64,000 bases of DNA from Chrysopilus asiliformis. Lineage: Eukaryota; Arthropoda; Insecta; Diptera; Rhagionidae. Positions 53,146 through 64,000 of this stretch are shown one piece after another. How positions within the stretch are numbered: the first letter of the stretch is position 1; each line of letters starts with the position of its first letter. The notes beneath the pieces were generated by a model, which was not told the DNA's origin, did not search any database, and saw nothing but the letters and a program-made list of their open reading frames with translations. The translations under genes and the position numbers were made by a program. The DNA lies in contig OZ035962.1 in assembly GCA_964034945.1 (NCBI GenBank), positions 23,097,530 to 23,161,529 of the forward strand, written 5' to 3'.

Positions 53146-54227
53146 CGATTTTTCAATCAAAAAAAAAAAATTTTCTTATCAAAGATTTTTAAAAAAAAAA
53201 AAGTTTATCGCATTGCTTTTTTACAATAAGTATTTTTTTACAATAAAGCGGTTTCAATTTCTTATTTCATTAAATCAAATGAACTCTTCCAATGTATAAT
53301 TCTAATAGATATGATGTACTGATTTTATGCCGCAAATGTTTTTATTTAACCTCTACAATTTTTGAAAACAAGGGTTTGCATCACATAAGATTTTACTCTA
53401 ATTCGAATTTTTAGTATGTCTGCAAAAAAAAAAAAAAAAGAAAGGAAACCTTACTAAACGAATCTAGATAAATAACCAGGATTTAAAACAATCTATGGTA
53501 ACATTACAAGAAATTTGATACACATGTGTGAGCTTAAATAATCGTTATGAATGGCGAAGAGGTATAATATATTGTGTGACAATATTAGAGCCTAATACAA
53601 GGAAGCACCAGAAATTGTGTAACTTTGACCGATCTTTTTTATCCGAATCGCGGCGAATACGGTTTTTCATTATGCAATCGTATCCGCACCTCAGTGAATA
53701 TGCTCGACTTGAGCATAAGTGTAGCTTTGATTTTATATGATAAATTTTTAAACATGAAAAATGAGTATTCGCCTTCCATTGGACTGCTTCTGATAGATAT
53801 TCAAATTCGCATTAAAATCGATGCTATAACCGCGGACACCTATTCACCGCTATATGTTTGGCTTTTTATATATTGTTATCGGATCGAATAATATTAAATA
53901 CAATTCAACTCGACGTGATGGAATACCCATACATTGGAAGTGATAAAAATTCATTTCCGATAATAAAGAAAGCCTTTCAAATGTTAATTCCGTTAAAATA
54001 TCAAATCAGTAAAGTTATTTTGGCACAAAATATGATAATTTTCTAGTGATTTTCCTGTGATAAGTGAAATGGGAAGTTTTTCAAATCTCAATTTAAAGAG
54101 ATACAAAGCATGGGGATTATAATGTACCTGGGATGGCTTCATGTAACCTATTTTCGATCGACTAACTAGTTGAAGGAAATCTTTACTCGACCAAAACTGA
54201 TCATACATGCCGACACTAATTCTGGTG
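53146..54227. other. No supported gene
   Basis: Frames at 53,528-53,740 and 53,625-53,891 overlap in a slightly GC-richer stretch but lack splice or domain support. Confidence 0.35.
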
Positions 54228-54313
54228 CGATGAAGGAATATGTTTGCTTTTGGTAAAAATATTGTATTTTCAAATATTGTTTTAAATGTATCTCATTCAA
54301 CTCTGATGAAAAA
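54228..54313 (+). repeat. Family Q repeat fragment, copy 2
   Basis: GATGAAGGAATATGTTTGCT through CAACTCTGATGAAAAA matches 11,477-11,578 with an internal deletion. It abuts the family G MITE. Confidence 0.75.
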
Positions 54314-54599
54314 GACTGTGTTTACATTAGGACTCATTTTGAGGCGGCACGTCTTTCGCTCCGGCCAAGTGATGGTGAGGGACGCAGTGGGGAGGGAAAC
54401 CAAAAAGAGCGAACGAAGTTTAGATTCACTTAAAATTATCGATCGCAAACCGGGTTGAGTATGGTTGTTGAGACCTGTTTCGTTTAGTTTGGTTTATGAA
54501 ACCGGTTTAGCGAATGAAGATGAAGCGAACCGGGTGCACACGAGAGAGAAATGAGGAATGACGCGCCGCCTCAAAATGAGTCCTAATGTAAACACAGTC
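54314..54599. mobile_element. Family G MITE, copy 3 (286 bp)
   Basis: The ends GACTGTGTTTACATTAGGAC and its complement are perfect for over 35 bp. The flanks AAA and TAA match at two of three bases. It directly abuts the foldback element at 54,600, so one may have inserted at the edge of the other. Confidence 0.9.
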
Positions 54600-54983
54600 T
54601 AATAATACGTTTTCCGATGCGGCAACCGCATAGAGTAGGTCGACTTTCTACTTTTACATGCGGCAACGCACGGAAATGTCATTTCGCAAAAAAGTTCGTT
54701 TACGATTTAAGCAATTTAAGTATGGAACAAATTGAAAGTAATTGTTTCGACGATAAACTAATAGAAGAAGTGCAAAACAATGAGTTAACTCCAGATTCGT
54801 TGCCGTACCAAACTGTCACCGAATAAAACTGTCAACCGGACAGACGCATCGATGTACGATTCAGGTTCTAGCTTAAATCGTAAACAAACTTTTTTGCGAA
54901 ATGACATTTCCGTACGTTGCCGCACATAAAAGTAGAAATTCGGCCTACTCTATGCGGTTGCCGCATCGGAAAACGTATTATTA
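54600..54983. mobile_element. Foldback element with 112-bp inverted ends
   Basis: TAATAATACGTTTTCCGATG and the following ~112 bases pair almost perfectly with 54,872-54,983 (complement ...CGTATTATTA). The central 160 bp are unpaired. The arms include GCGGCAACCGCATAGAGTAG and CGGAAATGTCATTTCGCAAA. The 69-codon frame at 54,617-54,826 lies mostly in an arm and is not a gene. Confidence 0.9.
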
Positions 54984-55023
54984 GGGGAGTACTCATAGCA
55001 GCCCGTTGATTCTACTCGAACTG

Positions 55024-55118
55024 TCAACGTGACGGACGCATGACGGACGCATCGACGTACGATTCAGGTTCTAGCTTAAAGACTTAAGTTCTGTACGGTT
55101 TAAAGACTTAAGTTCTGA
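55024..55118 (+). repeat. Partial copy of the foldback interior plus a short tandem repeat
   Basis: GCATCGACGTACGATTCAGG / TTCTAGCTTAAA repeats 54,845-54,876 of the foldback loop. It is followed by GACTTAAGTTCTG twice, about 24 bp apart. Confidence 0.7.
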
Positions 55119-57310
55119 AATAGTCACCTTTTCAATACAATCTTACCAATTAAGGTGCATGGAAACAAAGTTTATCACGGATTTTATCACTTATCATATT
55201 TTTTGCCAAAAAGCGCTATACAGGTATGCTCAGATTAAGTTTTGATATTATTTTTCCTCAGCCTTCACGTCTATAAATATTTAAAATAGATTTCATGGTT
55301 TATATTAAGATATTTAATTCATTGTCTGTCAACAATATACAATTTATATTTTACTTTAATTTTCTGAAAAAATAGTTTTAACAAATGAATTTAAAAATAT
55401 TTTGTGTTCCCTTTTTATTCAACATGTTGTACAACATTTTGCATTACAAATGAGTAAAAAAGGATAAATCTAATTTGAAAATACGAAATATGTCTCGTAA
55501 TTTTTAATAAATTATAATACTTTGCTTTAGCTATTGTAAAAAATTGGTACTCGAACATGTTAATAGTTTTTCACCTTTTGAAACAAGATAAAACAAAATT
55601 CGACTCAATATTATAACTGCTTGTGTTTATATTTTCTCGCATAATCCCATAAGTTATTTAATTTTGAATAGCATTTTATGATTTTCTTTAAATGTATGAC
55701 AATAAAGTGATGAGTGATTACGGCATCTATAATGATGGTTATGGGATAGATGTAAACATTTTGAAAAAAATGTCGAGTCCACTTATGACTGTCAATAGGA
55801 AATGAAATATTTACCAAACTAAAAAACAAAAAAAAAAATATGAAAAATTTAATACTAGAAATAAAAGGAACAGAATTATGCTATTTTTTACAAGAAGTCG
55901 TAACGTGGGTTACCCACGGGCTGGAATAATTTACATAATTTCAGCATAAGTCTGCAAATCTTGTAAATAATAAGAGACAAGCAACCGTAGTAGTTGAATT
56001 TTAACGAAACATATGTGCGGCGTCGCTTAAGACATATTTTTGCAGTAATTGATAAACGTATATGTAATTGTTCACTTAATCTCTACTTCTCTATACCTCT
56101 GGAATTTTTGAGCCGCCAAATGTTTTATTTCGTCATAAAGAAAACTTCATACTAAAAAAATCCCTTTTGCCTGTCTGTCACTGGATCATATATGCAAAAA
56201 GGGGCAGCGTAAGAAAAATAATTTCATAATCTCATGGCTTCAGAAATGTACCTGTCCCTAATATTAAAAGTTACTCCAACAAGTGTGCATCAGCGTCAAA
56301 TTAGCCTCTAATCGTTCAGTCTCAATAATTTAATTATAAACTGTGCATTTTGTAACTCTGCTTGTCAATTTGTCCATTTATTTTTTTTAGGGCTTACTGT
56401 GATTGAGTAACTTTCACCACCAAACAGAATGATACCGACCACCTTCCCCATTTTGTGTTCTGCATGGAAGAATTTTCGCTTCGGTGGCTCCTGCTTCAAA
56501 TTACCGGGGTTTCAATTTTTAACTTGTTACTAAAAATAAATCCTCAAGTATAAATTGTTTATCATAATTAATGTTACGCCCATGTAAAATAAAAAATATT
56601 GTCTACGGTGTAAAGACATTTTTCGCTATTTCATTTAAATTTCTACGGGTATTTAATGCCTTATTGATTTAGCGCTTTTGCTTTCGCAGAATTACCCGTA
56701 AGTGTGTCCAGTAAGTCTCATTGTTTTTGTTAGGAGTTACGTAACAATCTCGTTTGCGTTGAGTATAAATGCCACAGTAACACATATGATAGATATTATC
56801 GTATCTATAGCTATATTGGCGGTGTATATGCAACTGACATTTTCTAAATTGACAGTAACCAGCCGCCACTAACTGTCTTAAAGCATTTGGAATCTGAAGC
56901 CCGTTTAACCAGCCTTAGTAGGTTATTGTCTCCAAAATTGAATTAATAGGTTATTGAACAGTAAATTAATTTTATTGTCATGGTCTTTAATAAGAAATGT
57001 ACACATTTAATTTGTTAATATTGGCTTGAAATTATTAAACTAAGTCCAAACATTAATTCATAAGAAACCATATCATAAGAACCTGTAATTACACTGTGTA
57101 AACACGACAAAATATTCTGATATGTAGCCTAAATTAAATATGCTAAAAAAATTTAAAAAAAACTGTATTAAAAAGGAACAAATAGTTTTTCCGTCGCTAT
57201 GTATCAGAAATAAAGAGATTTGTTTTTTTATGCTTTCATTTTTGATACACAGCGCCCAAAGTACTATTTTTTCCCTTTTAGTACATTTTTTTAAATAAAA
57301 GCTTTTTTAT
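55119..57310. other. No supported gene; AT-rich
   Basis: The minus frame at 56,669-56,869 (HIHRQYSYRYDNIYHMCYCG...) is protein-like in tone but has no start, splice site or domain. The rest is blank. Confidence 0.35.
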
Positions 57311-57832
57311 ACCTGTATGGTGAAACCAAAGGGTATATTAACTTTACCTTACCGTTTGTAACGCCAAGATCCCGTTATCACACAAAAAAATGAATTACAC
57401 GATAAAAATATTTAATTTTTGCATGTCCGTCCGTCTGTCCGTCTGTGGCGCGGATTGCGAGCGCACGGATTGAGCTAGAGACTTGAAATTTTGCGCAGAT
57501 CAGTTTTTCGTAAAATGTGAGGCTAAGTTCGTTAATGGGCAAAAATGGACCATTAGGGGGAGTACCCCCCATACGAAAGAAAACGATTTTTGTGAATATC
57601 TCAAAAACGGTGCATCTTATCAAAAAAGTCCAAGAACAAAAGTTATTTAGGATATGATTCTACATAAAACTCCCATACATCAAAATCCGATTGGAATAAG
57701 TTTTAAAAGATCTTATTGGAAAGTTTGACTTCAAAGTGGAATTTTGGTACAACTGTTCGAATTTTGATACGAATATCACCATACGGGTCTCCAATGATTG
57801 CCAGATTGGCAATTATAGCTTTTGTTATGTTT
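57311..57832 (+). repeat. Family C repeat, copy 3
   Basis: Starts CTGTATGGTGAAACCAAAGG, has a very short CCGT microsatellite, the GGGGGAGTACCCCCCATACG hairpin, and ends GATTGCCAGATTGGCAATTA / TAGCTTTTGTTATG. It is collinear with copy 1 along the whole body. Confidence 0.85.
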
Positions 57833-57984
57833 AGAATTCTTTTTTATTTTTGGTTTTTACTCATTTTGTATTTGATAAGTATGACTAAAGATCCAAAAAG
57901 ATGTCTATGTATCGCCACGCTTATATAAACTTTTTAGTCTTCGAATATATATTTTCGTCCTTGAGATATTCTTACGGCCTTTTT

Positions 57985-58240
57985 GATTATAGAATCGAAT
58001 TCAGCGACCTCAAAAACCCCCAGATGAGTTTTTTTCCGGAAAATTTGAGGAAAAGGAAAATCACGCTATCCTTACAGGACCTTTCGTTATCATTACAAAG
58101 ACGAAGTAATAAAAATATCGTATTGTTATCGGATGTGTCCAAAATTTCAAGTCAATCGGATTGGTCAACCGGAAGCTGGTCAAAATTAGATTGCTGACAG
58201 TCAAATACACAAAAAAGCTAGTTAAATAAAAGCTTTTAAA
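57985..58240 (+). repeat. Family N retroposon-like repeat, copy 2
   Basis: AATTTGAGGAAAAGGAAAAT, TATCCTTACAGGACCTTTCG, AAATTTCAAGTCAATCGGAT and the end AGCTAGTTAAATAAAAGCTT match copy 1 at 15.0-15.35 kb. Confidence 0.75.
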
Positions 58241-58436
58241 AAGATTGGTATATGAAAAAACACCAATACTGGTAATAATGATTTTAAGGCCTAAAGATGT
58301 GCAAAATAAGGTTGGTTAAAATGATTACTTACGTCTCCCTAAATTTTAGCATAAATCTTTTTACCTTACCAAGTCCGAAATATCCATTCTACCACTTATA
58401 TATGTATTAGACTAATCGACCCCAATCAATCTAATA

Positions 58437-58997
58437 AAGCATCTTTCAATAAGGACATAACAATTTTGTATTTTAATAAAAACGCACCCTAAAACTTTTT
58501 TTATGATCTGGCAATGCTAAAACGTCAGTCAAGGTTTACATTTTTTATTTTTAAGGTTTTTTTTAGGTTTACATGCCACATAGCTGGTCAAACAATTGAT
58601 CTATCGAAGGAGAACTTCGGTAATCGTGTAATCTCGAGAAATGGTCCGGTCGAATGGCCACCTCGCTCATGCGATTTAACGCCGTTGGATTTCTTTTTAT
58701 GGGGTTATGTTATGTCGTTGGTTTATGCCAACAAGCCAACAACGTTAGAGGAGCTCAGGAACGATATCGAACGCGAAATTGCCAACGTTCCCGGCCGATA
58801 TGTGTGGAAGAGTGGTGGAAAATTGACTCCAAAGAATCAATCAGCAAACGTGCTCGCGGTGGCCATATGAACGACATCGAATTTTATACTTAAATGTAAC
58901 ATGTCCACTACACCTGGAATAAATTTCAGCCCGATATCTCAATTAATCTGTGTTTTATTTAAATACAAAATTGTTATGTTCTTATTGAAAGACCCGA
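58437..58997 (+). mobile_element. Tc1/mariner-type element 4, internally deleted (561 bp)
   Basis: Inverted ends of about 45 bp share TCTTTCAATAAGGACATAAC and AATTTTGTATTTTAATAAAA. The outer five bases differ, and TA flanks both sides. Most of the transposase is gone. Confidence 0.85.
58565..58893 (+). pseudogene. Tc1/mariner transposase C-terminal fragment
   Basis: The frame reads FGNRVISRNGPVEWPPRSCD, LTPLDFFLWGYVMSLVYANK and TLEELRNDIEREIANV, a well-known C-terminal block in which the LTPLDFF Asp is the third catalytic residue. A frameshift near 58,795 moves the end (KRARGGHMNDIEFYT-stop) to another frame. The DNA-binding domain and the first two catalytic residues are absent. Confidence 0.85.
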
Positions 58998-61279
58998 TAT
59001 ATCAGATAAAATATATATATATGGTCGAAACACCTAAAAGGAAATTTTTAGCGCCCGCTAAATCGAGTTAGAGAGCGTACCTCAAGCAAAAAGATCATTT
59101 TAACTCGATTTAGTGGCCACTCAAAGATTCGTAAAACTCACAGTAAGAGTCAACAACAGATTTTTAAAAACGTTCAACAAAATACCAAAAAAAAACACTT
59201 ATTGATGGTTTATCTGTTTGTTTATTGGTTTTTCTCCTTATTTTATATGTAAAATGGAAAATCACATTTATTCATATTACACGTATCAAAAATTACATTT
59301 TTAATAATTACTTTTGTTTTATATACTTTGTTTTTAATTATAATAATAATCATTAATAATCATAATTTTGTCGAATAGATGGTAAAATATTTTTTTTAAT
59401 ATTTATTCAAATTTTCTTTAAATATTTTTTACTTGTGTCTCATTTTTTTTAATTATATACAAACATAGGATCAAAGAAAGATCCACGTTTGAAATCAGCC
59501 TTTTTTCTTACAAAACTAAAATTTCAATTTTAATAGCTGTATATAAAAAAACATATAAACGATAGATAGATATAAAACATGAGAATAGATAGAATCGATT
59601 AAATCTAACAATTAAAATAATTTAAATTCAATGAACGACGAAATTTGAATTTAAACAAAATTGCTATAAAATTTAATGGAAATTAGTGAAAATCGCAATA
59701 TGACACCTCTTGATGTAAACTTTTTTTTATATTATTTATTCTATTTCACTTATTTTGTATATGTTAAAATATGATTTTTTTTAATGGAGACCAAATTTTA
59801 AGTGGAGTAATCAATCTCTTTCCAGTTTTGTTTCTTATCCAGCAGAACACAACAAGATTATCAACTTGCGAGCACAAAATTTCATAAACTTTTTTGAGTA
59901 ATTTCAAATATTGGGGTATTTTAAGCGATTAAGTATTATAGGTTTAAGACACGTTTTTCCAATATAATTTCTCTTCCTCAATCTTAGCAATTAATTTCCA
60001 TATCAGTTTCCATTCCATAATCTAGATTAACTTCATTGTGATGTGTTCTACAATAATTCACTAAATTCTTTTTAAAGCTAATATTAACTCATCACTACAA
60101 GAATTCATATTAATCTTAATCTATTCATTATGCTTATTTCAATTTATTTTCATGCTGTTTCTACTTTGAACTTTTTAAATTCTAAGAATTGAGACCTTTT
60201 GTTTCTTCAACGAAACCACGAAACGTTTTAATTTTTCCACAATTTATCTGTAAAAGTTTTTCTCCGATTTTATTGAAATCGCATACGAGTAAAACTGGAA
60301 AGAGATAGCTTTGTTCCAGTTTTTTTTTCTTGTGATCTTAATGCGATCATTAAAATTTATTCTACAATGTTTAATTTCAGTTTATAATTATAATAATTTT
60401 AATAATAATTTCACTTTAGTTATTTTCCCTTAATAAAAATTTTTCTGTAAGGTTTATAAATGCTTAGAAGTTTAGAAAAATCCCTAATGTAAAAGTTTTA
60501 TTCTCGATCGTCTGTTTTTTCTCTTTCTCTTCGAAACTGTAATTTATTTTTCTTCCACTTTTTTTTAATAGTAACAAGTATAGTTCAAATTAATGAATTT
60601 AAATATGGCAGTTATATTTTTGTGTTTTACGTATAATTGAATAAAAGTTATTCAATCTAAAATTGGTTTACTCGTATTAACTTTTCCTTATGTTATTATT
60701 TCTGGTTTTCTCTGTTGAAAAAAAACTAAAAGATCACCAAAGAGAAATATTTCAAAAAAAATAATTAAGAACTAATTAGGTAAATTTTTTATTTGTCTAT
60801 TAACTTTGTAAACATTAAATTACAATCTCTTACATTTAAATGAATGTCTTCCAATAATTGAGTTTTATTTTTAAGGTTTATATTTTGTTGGTAAAAATTT
60901 ATTCACTACATTAAAGATTGAAATTCACATAGAAATTAAATCCATAGTTCAGTCAACCGGTAATAGAATGATTTTATTTTATATTATTATTATTTTTTTA
61001 AACAAACTCTATAAAATGTTTAATTGTTATTTAATGATTCATTCGCATTAAAATTGGAAGATTCAGTTTGCAAAATTTTACTAATTGTAAGTTTTTGGAC
61101 GAAGATGGTTTTTTTTATTAAATGAATGAAGGGTAAATGATTTTTTAAATTGTAATTACTTTTTATATATCTTGTTTTTTTTGTTTCGTTTTGTTTTGCT
61201 GTCTTAAAAGCTATATGTAACATAGAAACCTAATCGTCCTAATTTTTCTGCTCGTAAGTAAATACACGTTTTTGTAATG
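58998..61279. other. Gene desert, extremely AT-rich
   Basis: Apart from a small hairpin (CTAAATCGAGTTA ... TAACTCGATTTAG at 59,078-59,122) I see no element or frame in about 2.2 kb. The composition is noticeably more AT-rich than the rest of the window. Confidence 0.5.
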
Positions 61280-61515
61280 ACCGGTGAAAGTTGATAGAAA
61301 CGTCCCATTTCAGGACCCAATATCCCTGAAGAATTTCACGACTCCAGCTCTAGTCGTTTTTGAGAAATCTTGTGCAGAAACTGAGGAAAGACATATTTGT
61401 AATATGACCCCAATCAACTAGGCAGGCAGTGATCGGGACATGTTTTTAAGCAAAATCAGGAATTGAACATTTTCCTGATCACAACACCGTATTATACTTG
61501 TAGTACGGTATTTCG
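61280..61515 (-). repeat. Family B repeat, copy 3 (fragment)
   Basis: Reverse complement of the block around the microsatellite position in copy 1: GAGAAATCTTGTGCAGAAAC, AAAGACATATTTGTAATATG and GTAATATGACCCCAATCAAC. The TGTC array is reduced to nothing. Confidence 0.8.
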
Positions 61516-61543
61516 TATAAAAGACTAAAAATTCCAAGTATTA

Positions 61544-62041
61544 AGGGTATTCACAGTCCTCTTTTAAATTGCGAGTAATTTTACCGCTCGGTAATTCAGT
61601 CAAATTTAACAGATTTTTACCGAGACGGTAATTTGGTTCATGTAAAAATGAATTACCGGATTCGGTAATTGTAGACATGCCTTGAGTCGTGTTTTCCGGC
61701 CCGGTTATTCGGTATCAAGAATCAACCGCGAGTGGCGCTAGTTATGTTTTTAGTTGTCAAATTTTCTCGCTGGTTTTTTGATAATCTCATCGGACTGCAA
61801 ATTTTTTCAATTTTGATAGCCGTTGCCACAATAGAAATTCAAAAGAATACATCAAACATGGATTTAAAGGTATGTGACATATTTTACAATCAAATTCGCA
61901 GTTCATGATTTGGTCACGTATCCAATAAAAGCGCTGTTCTCAAATTTGTGCTGTGGGATGTTCACAGCAGAATAGTTTCAGTCTTTTAATATTACCGAAA
62001 ATACCGAATACCCAAAATTAAAAGAGAACTGTGAATACCCT
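61544..62041 (+). mobile_element. Family I element, copy 2 (498 bp)
   Basis: The ends AGGGTATTCACAGTCCTCTT / AAGAGAACTGTGAATACCCT are flanked by TATTA/TATTG, so a 5-bp duplication with one later change. Collinear with copy 1 at 52,308-52,799, including the conserved ATGGATTTAAAG|GTATGT. Confidence 0.9.
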
Positions 62042-62469
62042 TATTGACAAAATAAGAAAATAATTTTAAAATTACAGTCAAAAACCCAGTTTGCAAGATT
62101 CTAAAGTAACGTTTCTTGACTCATTTTCGCCTTTAATGTAGAGTTCCCAGGGATTCTCATTGTGGAGGACAAGTTCTCTTTTCTGATCGAAAAAAATGTC
62201 CGGCTTTTTTTCAAAATTTCATATTTTATCCTTTTTTACAGAAGATTGTACTCTTTAACCTCTTTTCAAAAAATCAGGAAAACTAAATTTTTTTTAAATA
62301 TTTTTAAAAAAAAATCAATAAAACATTTGTAGTAGGAAAAAAGTCTAAATTTGCTTCTCGTGGTTTAAAAATATGGACCTGCGGAGACGCAACACATTTG
62401 GTATGTGTAATTTTTAATAATATTTTGTTTTGTTTACAAAGGATTTAAATTCGAGTTTTATGTAATTAC

Positions 62470-62529
62470 GGGCTGTTCATAAAATACGTCACGCCCATTC
62501 CCTCAACAGAAGTTTTTTATGAACTGCCC
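62470..62529. mobile_element. 60-bp inverted-repeat remnant
   Basis: GGGCTGTTCATAAAA at the left and TTTTATGAACTGCCC at the right are near-perfect inverted repeats around ACGTCACGCCCATTCC. A MITE collapsed to little more than its ends. Confidence 0.6.
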
Positions 62530-62550
62530 TTTACTAATAATAGTAACAAT

Positions 62551-63329
62551 GGCCCCTATTATGAATGTCAACTATTAACGATTGATACTTGACAAAATTT
62601 ATCAACTGAAACAACTTTTGGTGTTACCAACACTGATTGATAAAATTCTTCACCATTGTGAATGAAATGGTTTTGACGTTTATCAAAAAGTCAATTGTGA
62701 ACTTTGATTTGATTAAAATGTCCTCAAAAAGATCTCTACAATTAAAAAATATGATAAATTTTCATTTTCGAGTCATCAACAGAAGCCAGCTAAAAAAATT
62801 AGTGGTGCTGATGGGAAAAAATCCAATAATAGTAAAAGGAATATGTTCTAAACTTGATGCTAAAAATAAATGGAAGCAAATTGCTGTAGAATTAATTAGT
62901 TTGGGTCCTCCGGAGCGCCCTTGCATAAATATCTGAATGGTTCTATGATAGCCGGAAATCGTGTATAAAACTGAAAAATACACCATTTTGTCATACCGGT
63001 CAGGGAAACATAACCAAACAAATTACGTCCGATTTTTCAATTTTAATGGGTTGGTGTTATCTATTAAAATCCTTATTTGCAACATAGTTTGTTGACCTGT
63101 AGTTTCATTTTCATCAATTGACCACATTTCAAAGAAAACTAACAGAAAACACACAAATAAACCAAAAATTGTTATCTTCCTTATCCTATCAACCATAAAT
63201 TTGTTGTCGCTGGAAACGGTTGACAGCTATCAATAAAGTTGACACCGATTGACATTCGTAATACCGATGTATCAATTTTGTTGATAGGTATCAACTATCA
63301 ATTGTGAATCGACAATCATAATAAGGGCC
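62551..63329 (+). mobile_element. PIF/Harbinger derivative (779 bp) with AAT target duplication
   Basis: The inverted ends GGCCCCTATTATGAATGTC and (complement) GGCCCTTATTATGATTGTC are flanked by AAT at 62,548-62,550 and 63,330-63,332. The subterminal regions hold many TATCAACTATCAA/TTGATA repeats. A Myb-like frame inside supports the PIF/Harbinger assignment; the transposase gene is absent. Confidence 0.85.
62718..62936 (+). CDS. Myb/SANT-like DNA-binding protein fragment of PIF/Harbinger
   Basis: PIF/Harbinger transposons carry a second gene for a Myb/SANT-like protein that helps the transposase reach the ends. Here an ATG (MSSKRSLQLKN) opens 72 codons with NRSQLKKLVVLMGKNPIIVK, KNKWKQIAVELISLGPPERP. 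The spacing of hydrophobic and aromatic residues and the end ELISLGPP match the insect versions I know (Myb_DNA-bind_5 type). The third helix, normally starting W-x-x-W after GPP, is lost: the frame stops at PCINI. The frame is open back to 62,637, but without an ATG before 62,667. Confidence 0.6.
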   Translation: MSSKRSLQLKNMINFHFRVINRSQLKKLVVLMGKNPIIVKGICSKLDAKNKWKQIAVELISLGPPERPCINI

Positions 63330-63332
63330 AAT

Positions 63333-64000
63333 ATTTAAAATCTGTCCTCCTTTTCCACTCCCGAAATCTGGGAATCCTACTTTTATGTGACTTTCACGTG
63401 GACTTTTGAACAACTGGCATGCATATTTAGCGGTTTCTTCGCCAACATTGAAACAAGCGTTTATACATTCGGTATATCAACTGTAATGACGTCAAATTTT
63501 TCTAATTAATTCTCCGGTATCACTATTCATTCTTATTTACTTAGAGCAGAATTTCAAATTTTCTTTATTCTTCCATTATAAATTATTCTAATTAAATATG
63601 TTTAGTATGTATTACATTTGCTTGTGTTTACGATAACGACAGACGCTTCAACTACATGACCATAAAATTCTGAAACTTGAATCAACTAGACTTGAGATAT
63701 GCACTATCATTATGCAAAAAAAATCGCGTCAATTCTCATATTACCGCCTCGTTTCCATCTTTAAAATTATGATTTGCTTTTCAATAGTAAAGCTTATCAA
63801 CAGACAAATATTCCATACTAATTAAAATATGAATGAGATAGAAATCGAACACATTCATACCAGCGGAAATTAATTTAAAAATCCCTAAAAGTAAAAAAAT
63901 CCTATCAGAAATTTATAATTAAATAAAAAAAAACATTTATATAAATTTCGCTGTCTTAAAATATACAATCTCGAAAAAAAAATTTAAAAAACTACCCTTT
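63333..64000. other. No gene seen; AT-rich
   Basis: No element ends, repeats or supported frames are visible up to the window end. Confidence 0.4.

Noticed and set aside
54617..54826. 69-codon frame in the foldback element
   Set aside because: Half of it lies in one inverted arm and its complement is equally open in the other. No coding evidence.
59078..59122. CTAAATCGAGTTA hairpin as a MITE
   Set aside because: The arms are only 13 bases and no target duplication or second copy is visible.

Overview
The window looks like repeat-rich, AT-rich nuclear DNA from an insect. The reasons are several mariner-type transposons, a tRNA-derived SINE, many short inverted-repeat elements (MITEs), very small introns (51 and 63 bp) in the one convincing gene, and no bacterial-style operons. 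A dipteran is plausible, but the sequence alone does not settle the species.

The best host gene is a three-exon gene at 4,273-4,599 (+). It encodes a 70-residue peptide that starts with a signal peptide, and it has a TATA box upstream. Weaker exon-like pockets lie at 12.3, 22.4, 23.6, 24.2, 33.3-33.5 and 49.8 kb. The pockets at 33.4 and 24.2 kb on the minus strand have canonical splice sites and matching phases, so they may belong to one gene.

Almost everything else is mobile DNA. Four Tc1/mariner-type elements are complete at both ends but broken inside: 42.3-43.2 kb (internal deletion), 44.7-45.7 kb (deletion plus a nested MITE), 50.9-52.2 kb (nearly full length, frameshifted) and 58.4-59.0 kb (only the transposase C-terminus). 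A 2.1-kb element at 36.1-38.2 kb has long terminal repeats, a TAG target duplication and a broken transposase-like gene of a type I know only as an insect/cnidarian family of unknown function. PIF/Harbinger-like, hAT-like, piggyBac-like and pogo-like non-autonomous elements are recognised by their ends and target duplications. One of them (62.6-63.3 kb) keeps a Myb/SANT-like reading frame.

Several dispersed families, labelled A, B, C, D, K, M and N here, have bodies that do not align but share a short AATCGGTT-type module, ACAG/TGTC microsatellites and, in A, B and C, a TATATATTAGTATGAT-like 3' end. They recur at 3, 10.4, 13.9, 15, 16.7, 19.7-22.1, 28.4-29.4, 30.0-30.9, 32.8, 34.3-35.7, 43.3, 47.1, 53.0, 57.3, 58.0 and 61.3 kb.

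Nesting is the dominant theme. At 29.6-31.9 kb a family-B copy sits in a hAT-like MITE, which sits in a TA-flanked element that also holds a SINE. At 39.4-40.9 kb a SINE sits in an inverted-repeat element inside another repeat, whose uninterrupted copy is at the very start of the window. No rRNA gene, CRISPR array or free-standing tRNA gene was seen.
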